Shown piece after piece: positions 49,001 to 59,228 of a stretch of 64,000 nucleotides of DNA; the stretch's first letter is position 1, and the number at the start of each line of letters is the position of its first letter. The notes beneath the pieces were generated by a model. The model was not told the DNA's origin, searched no databases, and saw only the letters and a program-made list of their open reading frames with translations. Location of the stretch: the NCBI RefSeq assembly GCF_910596095.1, contig NC_056535.1, forward strand, positions 25,638,505 to 25,702,504. Direction: 5' to 3'. This DNA comes from Thunnus maccoyii. Taxonomy: Eukaryota; Chordata; Actinopteri; Scombriformes; Scombridae. Position numbers and translations under genes: made by a program.

Positions 49001-52000
49001 CATTCAGGAGCTACAGAATTCACTGGCCTTAGAAATACAGAGGTACTCCTCAAATTTCGATGCATTTTCCAGACCAAATATCATTTTTATCTCAAGTCAT
49101 TGTATCTCTCTTACGACTCATTTTAAGGGTTAAGGAATGTGAGGATAAATTCATGGCAAACAACGAGGAACTTGAAAGGAAAAACATACTTTTAGGTAAG
49201 CCTCACTGGGTGAAACAGGTTTTTAGATTTTGAATTTGATGCTCTTCTAAGCGGAAAGAAAATGTTTACTCAACAGGAGAGGCCACAGAGCAAAGTGCAA
49301 AAAAGAATGGGCAGATCAAAATCCTTGAAAATGAACTGGTGAAGTATTTTTTAATTATTTATTGTAGTCTTTGCTTTTTTTTAGCATTCATTGTTGTCCA
49401 TACACTACAGCAGATGACTTGAAGACACTCACAGTATGTTATTGTTGTTCTTAGGACAAAGCATCAAAATCCATGGAGGCCCTGAAGGGCAAGATGGATG
49501 TCCTTGAGGTCAGAGTGGAGGAACTCAAAGCTGAGCTTTCAAGAAAAACCGAAGAAGCCCAGCTAATTAAGGTGATACAAATAGATAATCTCAGGAGGGG
49601 AAGGGATGTATTTAATAGTCTAACACTAATACCTGAACAGTAACTTCTTTTTTTTAATCGATACAGAGTGAAGCAGAGATTGCCTTTGCTGAAAATGAGC
49701 AACTTAAGAAAGCTTGTGAAACTGCTGAAACGGCACATGAGGATTTAAAGGAGGAGTTCAATACAACTGAGGTTTTTACATGATTTTCATTTTATTGCTA
49801 CACTCATCACATTTTATTAAATCTGGAAATTGTTCCTGAGAAATAGTTTTTGTAATGAAAAATAACTGACGATACTGAGGTACAGTACTTAGGTTCACTG
49901 CATTATGTGTTTTTATAATACCCTCAGATCAAAGTGCAGGAGCTGGAGGGACACTTGTCCAGTGAAATGAAGAAAAATGAAGAATACACTTTTCAGATGG
50001 AGCGACTGAGGAAAGACCTCTCACAGCACGAGTGAGTTTTTAAATAGCCAGCCATTCAATAATACTAGCGTATGGAGTATTATATCAAACACATATTCTG
50101 AATGTCTAAGGTTTAATGTATGTCGTTTTTAAGAGTAAAGTACGAGGAGCTATTAGCCAACTTTAATGAGCTGCAGTCTGAGAAGAAGGCCATCGAACAG
50201 CTATTTGAGAGTGGATCCTCTAATGTGAAAGCTATTGAAGCAAACATGAAGGTCTGAGCTATTCAATCCAGTGTGATAGACAGTTTTCATGTATACAGTG
50301 GTTGTTCGCATTAGTTGTCAGATTTTTATGTTTTTTGCTTGTTGTATCATATGAATGATGAGCTCTGAAAACTGTTTTGGCTGATTAGGTGAGTGAGGAG
50401 AAGGCTCACAAGCTCACAAGAGAAATTCAAAGACTGGAAGAGGAAAACAAATGTTTACGGTCAGTTTGCATTTTAGAGACCTAAAGATTTTTAACATTGT
50501 GTAGTTTTTGAGATTTAAATGTGCATATTTTTATTAAATAGAGAGGAAGTGAACTCAATTAAAACCAACATCCAGGGGAGATATCAAGAGACTGAGACTT
50601 TGCAGAAGAAAATTGAAGAAAATGTAAGCATGCCAACTAAACCTCAGTTGCAATTATTGGAAACACAAAGAGTCCATAAATGTATACTGTTCTATTAAAT
50701 GTTAAATGATGATTTCTTTGTTTCTTATGTATAGTGTGAGCATTTCCAGGAGGAAATTACAGAAAAAGAAAAAACGATCAAAGCCGTGGAGGCAAAGGTG
50801 ATTGAAAGGTGCTATTATTAGTTTTTGTTGTTTTCTGGAACTGATGAGAAATAGTTTGTTTGTTTTTTTTTAGCTGTGCAATCTCAGGAGAAAATTTGAA
50901 ACTAAACTTAAAGCCCAGGAGGAATACCAGAAAGAGGTTTGTGATGACTCTGAAATTATAGATATACAATACATGGAATACATTGAATCACACTGTTATT
51001 TTTTCAACGCAGTTTAACGATTCACTTGTATATTTTCAGAACAAAATGCTTAAGAAACAAATAGCAAAGGAGATTGTGAAATCCAGTCAACTTGAAAATG
51101 TGGTACTGTGATGTTTTTCTCTGTAGTTCTTAATATTGGTATTAAACATTGAAACTGTTAAGTATAAACCTGTGTAATGCACATACCTGTTTTTGTCTTT
51201 AGATCAGCGGTCTTCACGAGGAGTCCCAGAACCTTAAAAGACTGAACGAGGAAGAACATCAAAAATTGCTTAAGGATCTTGAGTCCAAATCAACCTTTGC
51301 ATTAGAGCTTGAGAATGAGGTTCCTTATGTAATGTGATGTTATCTGCCTCATTTTTAGGTCCTCAGAATAAAGCATTAATGAATACACCTTGTCTTAAAG
51401 GTACAAAAGCTCAGATTAACAGCAGCAGAGGCCATCAAGAACAAGGAAGATGCAGAACTCAAGTGTCAGCACAAGATAGCAGATATGGTCGCACTGATGG
51501 AAAAACACAAGGTAAGGTCAAGTATATGTTTTGCTGTTCAGAAGTGGTGATAGACAGAACAACTGTGAATCCAAACATGCTATATTGAACGTTGAATGCT
51601 ATAATAACCTGACTTTGTCATTACCAGAGCCACTATGACCGGATGGTTGAAGAGAAGGATGCAGAGCTTGATGAGAACAAGAAGAAAGAGATGAAGGCAG
51701 TTGCTCATAAGAAATCACTGGTATGATAGAAAATTCAGAATTAACATTCACTACCTTTTAATAACAATTAAAATGAATCAATTATATTCTAACATTAACA
51801 AAACAAAATTGAAATCAGGAGGTGGACGTCTCGAACCATAAGACAGAAAATGATCAGCTGAAGAAACAGCTGATGACAGAAAAGACAGAGAAGGTATGCT
51901 CGTTGGAATCAATTATAGTTTATTTTTGGCTTTTTGCTGAAACAGGTCGTACTTTACATTTTGAGAGACAGTTCAGTCTTTGAGAAGCACTTTTCTTTGA

Positions 52001-55000
52001 TGTTAGGAAAATCTACAGAAGGAGCTAACTGATTTGAGGAAAGAGATTTCATCAGTGAAAATCATTCAGCTGTCAGAAGCAAGTAACAAGCAGGTACAAG
52101 ATTTTTACATCAGCAAATAGAGGACCACTGATGAAATGGTGAATTGTGAGATAAACTTGTACTTAATCGATAATTATTCTTTAAAATTCTAGTCACCTGC
52201 CTTCAGCCATAAGCAAGGAAGATGTTCAGAGACTCCCAAAGAAAACTCTTCAAAGAAACACGTGTTTGACTTCTCTGAGACCATGAAAACGCCCTCCTAC
52301 CACAAAGATACTGGAAGTACTGCAGTTATGAAAAAGGCTGTAAGTTTGTTCCACCAAAAAGCTTTTTGATAGCTTAAAGCAAAGTGTGTCATATCAGGCA
52401 CTGTTTTAATTGTTGAGGTGTGTTAAAATTGAATTATGAAGTTTATCAAGTAATAGTCTGTTTTGTATTATTATGCGATATTACTGGGATTTTAATTAGC
52501 ATTTTTATGTTCAGGAGGGGGGTAAGTAAAATACTATAGACATCCTGTACTCCCTCACCTTTTTAGACCATTATTCTATCATGGATGCCAACTTTTAACC
52601 TTTTAACAATCTTTAACTTTTGGATTTAAACATACTGTCCACCTTTCACCCAAACAGTATGTGGTAAAAAAAAAAAAAAGTGGATTTGGAAAGCATTAAT
52701 GTGTGTGCATGCAAAGGCTGTGTATGCACTGTATGTTAAGGGTGTCGCAAATACTTCATGACCTTGATGTGAACATGTCATTAAAGGCCAGAGGTTTTCA
52801 AACTGTGAGGCGTCTCCTCAGGGGTGCAGAAGGGAGTTTAAGGAGGATGCAGAGGGAGGGACTTCAGACTTGAGCCACAACTGTGTCAAAACTCATACTC
52901 TATCTTTGAGTCATAACTCTGCCAAACATGAACACAAAGACATGATACGCACACATATTTGTTGATTTAGTGGGCTTCATGCAAGAACCACTCGTACAAA
53001 CAGATTTGTTCTTAAGATGCACGTAGAAGTGATTTAAGAACATTTGTGGCATTCATTTATTTTCTCTAACTTAGAATTTTCTCTTAGATACGAATGAAAT
53101 TTACAAATACAGACCTGTCATACGTGTCATGAATAGATCATCTCTGTCTTTCTTCACAGGGCAAAACACCTGTTTGACATACAATTATAATTCCTTAATC
53201 TGAATTAATATGAACTTTAAATATGATTCTGAAATTAACAAAAAATAAATATATAACTAAAACAGACTTGATGCAAAATTAATATTCTGTTTACTATATT
53301 ATCATCATCATAGCTGCCAATTTACTGAAAGGTTTTTTAGATTTTATAATTTCTGTTGACATATTTTTGCGCAGCAACTTTTCCTAGCAACTACATTTCA
53401 GTAGTTGCTAGGAAACATCTCTCACTCTGACAGCTGTCTCGTTGTCTCTCTGCAGGTCTCTGTCCAATATCATCTTGTGTTGCAGCTGACAGTGTAGCAT
53501 CACCTTTAGACTATAATATTCTCTTGTCTAATATGTCTGTGACTGTCACATGACCTCCTTTCATATTACTGATGGTGTGCTTTGTTTTAGAAAGACGTTT
53601 TTTAGCATCTTACTTCATGTCAAAGCATTGCCTCTTTATTTCTGTCACAGTACATTGATCTGATGACACGTCATTAGCAGCTCGACTCATATTTTCTAAT
53701 TGTTTTGGGTCCTCTACTACTAACACTCATAAATTTTTTATGTTTTTGTCTTCTGATCTCTGATAGCAGGACTTGAAGCTGCAGTGTTTTGACTCTAGGA
53801 ACTTTTTTGTGAATGAAACTCGCCCACAAACGGGGCAGAACATGGAGCCTTACTGTATATGGCAATTTTAGGGGCGTTGATTATACTAATGATCACATCT
53901 CACAAACACGCACCTACTCATGAACAGATGACATTCATCAGGTGGAAACAGGCAATTTACAACAAGTTCAGGCGGTTAAGACAGTTTGTTGAATCTGACT
54001 TGGAACATTCATATGAGCAAACCTCACAGAAAAAAGTAAGACAGTTTTAGGATAAAAATGTGAAAATGTTCTTGCATGAGGCCCAGTGTGACGTACACTT
54101 CTTGAGGATATCATCTGTGACGTGCATGGCGAATAAACATCCATAAATCTGCTCAGAAATCATAAAAAAAGGACACGCCCTATAACGTGCCTGAGAATCA
54201 TCATGTTTTTTAAATTTTCGTTAGTATCAAAGAAATCCAGTGATAGTTGTCTGTACATTCATGGGTACATTGCAAGCAGGAACTGATAACAGCTAACAGC
54301 TAATCCGGCTTTGACTTTTAGTAGTGGCAGTTTGCCATAATGTAAACAAATATAGGCTACAAATATGGGGCTTAAGTTGTAGCCCACAGCTAACTCGCTG
54401 AAGTTATGGTAACATTACATTATATTTACTGTTTACATCCTCCAAAGCATTATGGGAAATGCAGTTCTGATAGCATGATTATCCCCAAAATTGAAGCAAG
54501 ACAAGGAACAATGAATAATAATAGACAAAATCCATAATATTAACTTTTTCATGTGGGGAAGCCATCTCACCTTTGTCTGAGAGGAACTCACAGTGTCAGA
54601 TTTTGAAAACCTCTGCTATATGCTACTACTGAATAATATCAGTCTAAACTGTTCTGTAACATTTTATGTCTTCTGTGGTTAAGGAATCTGGCACTGAATC
54701 CATCAGAACATCATGTGGAACAACACCAAAGACCAAGGTAGACAACAGCCATGAAGATAGATACCACTATAACAAAGAATTTATTCTATATGAGTCTGTC
54801 TTATATTTTAGCATTCATTAACTCTGACTAACATTAACTTTGCTTCTCAGGAAATTCTCAATGAAGACCTGAAAACCCCGAAAAGTATTACAAACAGGGT
54901 TGGCGGAACATCAAAGATCAAAGTAATATAGAGTATCATTCAGACATCTCCAAAGTGAGTGAAATTAGGGACTTTTGCTGACATTTACTCTTTGAATTCT

Positions 55001-55559
55001 CTTGCAGTCCTACAGAATAAGGACACCCCCTTTTGCTGAAAAGGCAGCATGCTGGGGGAAGAGCGCCATTCAGCTTGACCCCAAGTCTGACAGCTCTGAT
55101 CAAAATGATCTTTTGGTGAGTAGCATTTTTACATTGATGATTAATTTGGTTTTGTGAATTTAATTTAACCATTAGTGCAAGATTGCCAGAATAATATATT
55201 TGACCATTTGCTTCTCTATTTGACAGACCTTTGCAGATGCACCTGCACCCAGTTTTTCTGCTCCACATTCCAAACGCAACATGTTCAAAAAGGTAATATG
55301 ATCATAGTGGTATAATGCTAAGTGAAAAGAATGTTAATGCATTTTATTAATGAACAAAAGACAATAGTTGTGATATCAATTTTTTTTCACTTTAAAAACT
55401 TGATCAACATTTTTTCATATCCAGAGCCCTGTCAGTCATAAGTCACCAGGGAACTCCTTGAAGCTAGCTGCAATGAAAAGAATGAGGGATGCTGGTTGGA
55501 CTGCTGTTACTGGCTGTGACAAAAAAAAGAAGAAGACTAATGAGAAAATCTTTGCATAA
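46039..55559 (+). CDS. sycp1: Synaptonemal complex protein 1 (SYCP1)
   Basis: Transverse filament of the meiotic synaptonemal complex: parallel coiled coils link lateral elements (C-end) to the midline (N-end). I joined 34 exons with GT/AG junctions into 1037 codons: 46039-46167, 46420-46504, 46621-46664, 46798-46941, 47105-47172, 47288-47361, 47472-47530, 47629-47695, 47875-47948, 48045-48153, 48672-48766, 48858-49042, 49128-49195, 49277-49338, 49455-49571, 49667-49771, 49928-50031, 50134-50251, 50389-50459, 50542-50623, 50735-50797, 50874-50936, 51040-51102, 51203-51319, 51401-51511, 51628-51720, 51819-51893, 52007-52093, 52193-52339, 54684-54737, 54851-54922, 55008-55115, 55227-55292, 55425-55559. 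The N-terminus has LLVPPR; family motifs are QENKRTIETQRKAIQELQFG (residues about 118-137), NNATRNLCNILKD, and CQHKIADMVALMEKHK (744-759). Heptad-rich coiled coil spans about 87-844; the tail is Ser/Thr/Pro-rich and ends in a lysine cluster (KKKKKTNEK). Confidence 0.96.
52972..54084. mobile_element. Second TIR element nested inside the hAT-like element
   Basis: Starts GGGCTTCATGCAAGAAC (52972-52988); the right end reverse-complemented reads GGGCCTCATGCAAGAAC, 16 of 17 identical. AGT flanks both ends (52969-52971 and 54085-54087), a 3-bp duplication as made by PIF/Harbinger-type transposases, though their usual TWA target differs. Inside are a 15-bp perfect hairpin at 53380-53415 and a 63-codon ORF (53859-54050) with no recognisable content. 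Confidence 0.5.
53380..53415. repeat. Perfect 15-bp inverted repeat (hairpin), 6-base loop
   Basis: TTTCCTAGCAACTAC at 53380-53394, ATTTCA as loop, and GTAGTTGCTAGGAAA at 53401-53415. It lies inside the nested element, so it may be an internal structure of that transposon. Confidence 0.9.
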
Positions 55560-55671
55560 ATAGCACTGTGACAGGTCAGATAACCAGTGATTATAACCCT
55601 ATTAGACAGCTTTAGATGTTCATATTCTAACTTTAACATGCATATATAGCACTGTCTATCCAAATCAGATT

Positions 55672-55711
<40 letters not shown>

Positions 55712-56268
55712 GGCAAATTTTCTTAACATGCATAGAAAGTATTGTTATGGATCAGATCAGCAGTATTGTTAAGAACAATCAAATGTGGGTGTTTCAAATT
55801 TAGCTAGTTTGTTTGGTTTGTTGAGGTAGTTTTTAAGTGACTGTCAAGTCATCCTCATTGCTTTTAAGTACTTTGAAAAAGAATCTCTTGCTAGAGTTGT
55901 ATTGAATAATTTATCTTTACTGGCGTTCATATGAAATCTCATTCATTCTGCACAAGTTTATATTGGCTGTATGGTAACAGGTGTAGTTGCTATGTGTTAC
56001 TATCTACTTCTGTGTTACCATGACTTACTATTGACAGTGATATGAGTAAAAGTAATGTTCAAATTCCTCAACATTGTCCTTGTTTGAATGTTCTGCCCGT
56101 CATGATTTTCATTTCCTCTTTGCCTTTTGCTTCTCATTTAGAATTAAAAATTCACAAGGGTGAAATTTCAGTCTTGAAAATGTAGTATTATTGGATGAGG
56201 AAAATTGGTTTCATCCATGCCTATCAAGCATCAAAGGTGATTTCTCAAAGTGCGGTGACTCTCTCTCC
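55560..56268. other. Convergent intergenic interval between sycp1 and the mucin-like gene
   Basis: About 700 bases separate the two stop codons, so this holds both 3'UTRs. I see no canonical AATAAA for sycp1; ATTAAA near 56143 is a weak candidate. Confidence 0.4.
55678..55709. repeat. (AAT)n microsatellite
   Basis: About ten AAT units 118 bases after the sycp1 stop codon, in the probable 3'UTR. Confidence 0.9.
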
Positions 56269-57242
56269 TTAATGAAGGAACTCAAGCCGGAATTGAGATT
56301 GGTTTACAGGGGCAGGCGGTACGTTGTCGTAGATTGGATGGCCATCATAAAGTCCTCCAGAAATTACAAGTGTGTCGTCGGCTGCTGCAAATGCATCTGT
56401 TGAAAATTAAATAGGTATTTATAATTGCTAATAATAAACAAAATAGTCTATATTAATTATATGATGAATGGGGAACGTCTTACCCGCGTCATTGGTGTTG
56501 TTTAGAGGTTGGTGCAAGTACTGGGTTTTATGTTTACATCTGTGAAACATGAACATAACCAATGCAAAAGCAAACACTCCAAGTACAACACTGAAGAGAA
56601 CTGTCATATTCTTTTCTGGAATGTTGAGTCCCGAACCTAGTGGCACAGCGGGGAAAAAAAGTCAGATAAAAACATACAATGAGCAATCAAATCTGTAATA
56701 AAACTGCACTTAAAAACATGGATCCTTGCCTTACCTTGTGAGGTGCTGTATGTTTGATCTGAGGTTGCATTGACAGTGGTAGATGAATTTGCAGTTGTGA
56801 TTAATGCAGTATCAGATGTACTTATGTAATCTACTGTGGTCTGGTTTGCTGGCGTTGTCAGCACAGTAAATGTTGGCGTTTGAGTGCCAGGTGTTGTGGT
56901 CGTCAGTGATGTACTGTTTGTTAGAGGAGTCATGATAGTTGTAGACTGAGAAGTCTCGCTGTGGTTGGTACTCTCAGTTGTTACTGTCGTGGTCGTGGTG
57001 AATGTTTCATTGTTTGGGGGCATGCTGGTAAATGCTGTGTCGTCAGTCAAGTCTGAAGTAACAGTTGCGTGCACAGTCGAGTTGGATGTTACCGTTGTAG
57101 TGATGTGTGTCAAATTTAAGTCAGGGGTTGTTACTGTAGCTGTGAGAGTCAAACTCAAATTCCCCTTTTCAGTTTGTGCCATAGCAAAAGAAGGAGCCAG
57201 AAGGCAACAAGCCAGAGTAGCAAAGATGGTATCCATGGCCAT
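56269..57242 (-). CDS. Sialomucin-like type I membrane protein, unnamed
   Basis: Three exons, 56735-57242, 56484-56636 and 56269-56396, join in frame (both junctions phase 1) to 262 codons. The start at 57242 (MAMDTIF) follows a likely acceptor; the internal ATG at 57236 has the better Kozak context (GCCATGG). Layout: signal peptide (ATLACCLLAPSFAMA), a 140-residue ectodomain very rich in Thr/Ser with many N-x-S/T sites (densely O- and N-glycosylated by inference), one membrane segment (VLFSVVLGVFAFALVMFMF), a basic stop-transfer HRCKHK, then a 55-residue tail. The last exon encodes DDTLVISGGLYDGHPIYDN and a VNQSQFRLEFLH end, with two tyrosines in possible phospho/sorting contexts (GLYDG, IYDN). 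The layout resembles endomucin, CD34 or PARM1, but no specific ortholog is recognised. Likely a cell-surface mucin. Confidence 0.75.
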
Positions 57243-58654
57243 TAAGTCCTGTGCTGGGAAACAAAGCATGGGACGCAAAAACTTGTCAAATATGAGTGTG
57301 TATAAAATGAACACTGTCAACACTGTACTGGTAAAGACATGAATTTATCTTTCCCTTATCTTAATAATGTTCACTAAAGTCTGAGTTTGCTCTGTAAGGC
57401 CGAGATAATATTAGGCAGTCAAAGTTATTCCCTAAACACTGTACCCATTATAAGGAGGTCATATGTGATGTATTTTCAAAGATTACACCAGCATATTTAC
57501 AAAAGGAAACAACTTTGTAGACACTAAAACATTACATAATTATTGCCTGCCTACCCTGTGATCTTGCGGCGTTATGTCGATGGAAACATTTGTAATCTCT
57601 TTTTCATTTGAAAGCTTATATAAGTCCGAAACGTGATTAACAATTTACTTGGTTTTGTAGACTTCATTGCTGTAGATTGTGATTTTAAAAAATCCAGATT
57701 ACCTTGTTTTGTCCGTATGAGTGAAAACTGTCTCAGATCACCTCCCTGGCAGTGAGCATGTCTCCATTTTACGACTGACTCTCCACTTCCTGCAAACCTG
57801 GAACAGCTAAGGGATTGTCTCGCTGGATAGTGCCAGGTAAAAGTGGGCAGGTCAGTGCTTTGTTAACTTCCTCTATTGTATGTTGCCATGGAGACAAAGG
57901 ACAAAGTTATTACCTAGAGCAAAGCTCAATCTCTCTCTCTCTTTCTTTTTCTCTCCGTTCGGCCAGTTCAAACAAAATTTACAGCCTGAAGTAAAGGAGA
58001 AACACCGTTCCCAGAGCACTAAATATACAGTAAATGTATTTGTATTGGCCTCACTCTTCTGTATTCTCTCTCACATAAACATGGACCCACTAAGGTTTTC
58101 TCTGTTGAATTTGTATGTTATGTTCATGTGTTTTCAGTCAACACGGTTGAACTTGGTACAAAATATTTATTAACAATAATTTGTGAGTAATTTGTATAGG
58201 CAGTTCATAAAGTAAGCAACATTTTCTACAAAAATAACTAGAGAATAAACAAACATCCAAAAACAAAAATGTCCTTGTTCCTACAAAAAAAATTACACCA
58301 TCATACATCTTACTCTTATTGCAAAATAACAAACACGATGTTCCAATCTGCCCGTCTATGTCAGCATGAAATGGACAAGGACAATGTTCAGGTAGATTAC
58401 AGAGCTAGTAGCCGTTTTCAGGGAGAACAATTGAACAAAGGGCAATAAAAGTAAAACAGTGTTGCCACATCCCTACAAAACAGGAAATGGGAGCAGCTCA
58501 ATCAGTGTGGAGCAAAAGATGTGGTGACCTCGAGCTATTTTAAACACCTTGTTCCCTATTGAGATGATTAAGACTACAATAGCTGTAACATCTCGGTTAA
58601 ATTAAAGGTCATATTTCTATTATTATTATAGTTGTTATTGTTATTGTTGTTGTT
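57243..58654. other. 5' region of the mucin-like gene and intergenic DNA
   Basis: Probably contains the first intron and a non-coding first exon of the mucin-like gene near 57.7-57.85 kb, but no exon could be fixed. A CTCTCTCTCTC patch is at about 57929-57953. No other gene seen. Confidence 0.3.
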
Positions 58655-58945
58655 ATTATGCTTCTCTGTGTCTCTCTCTCTCTGCTCTCCCCCTCCCTCC
58701 TTATTCACTCATCCCAACCGGTCAAGGCAGATGGCCGCCCACCTAGAGCCCGGTTCTGCTTGAGGTTTCTTTCCATTAATGGGGAGTTCTTCCTTGCTTG
58801 CTCATGGGGGAATGTTGGGTCTTTGTAAAATAAAGAGTACGGTCTAGACCTGCTCTGTATGAAAAGTGCCCCGAGATAACTTCTGTTGTGATTTGGCGCT
58901 ATATAAATTAAATTAAATTGAATTAAATTGAATTGAATTATGACT
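58655..58945 (+). repeat. Percomorph SINE-like element
   Basis: Contains CTCATCCCAACCGGTCAAGGCAGATGGCCGCCCACC, GAGCCCGGTTCTGCTTGAGGTTTC, GGGGAGTTCTTCCTTGC and AGATAACTTCTGTTGTGATTTGGCGCTATATAAATT, in the order of a repeat I recall as very common in spiny-rayed fishes. It ends in AAATTAAATTGAATT-type units at about 58907-58939, the tail left by LINE-driven retroposition. Confidence 0.75.
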
Positions 58946-59228
58946 ATTGTAAGTTCAGTTTTAGTTTTACCAAGCCTTATAGCTAGTTTTTAAGCCCAGT
59001 CTAAGTAATTGTGTATTTGCCAACATAATGCATAACATAAATACCAACATAAATATGCACATAATCGAGTTTCAGTTATGTGTTTTTGTGAATCAAACGC
59101 ACCGCAGGGTTGTAGCAGCAGAAAAATTATGCCTTGTCATTTGTGTATTCTTTTTTTTTTTTTTTTTTTTTTTAATATGTACATTAAATATGTCTCCGAA
59201 ACTGACACAGTGTATTGATATAGCAGCA
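58946..59228. other. Probable 3'UTR of the slc5a8-like gene
   Basis: AT-rich, with a 23-base poly-T tract (59151-59173) that reads as poly-A on the gene's strand. No separate feature. Confidence 0.35.

Larger units (their letters stand above)
52789..54615. mobile_element. hAT-like non-autonomous element in sycp1 intron 29
   Basis: The left end CAGAGGTTTTCAAACTGTGA (52789) and the reverse complement of the right end, CAGAGGTTTTCAAAATCTGA (to 54615), share the first 14 bases exactly. CAG...GTTTTCAAA ends are typical of hAT/Charlie-type transposons. The flanking 8-mers TTAAAGGC and CTATATGC agree at five positions, so a target duplication would be decayed. It holds no transposase frame and contains another TIR-bounded element. 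Confidence 0.55.

Noticed and set aside
56965..57342. 125-codon plus-strand ORF rich in Val
   Set aside because: Antisense shadow of the Thr-rich mucin exon (Thr ACN reads as Val/Cys on the other strand).
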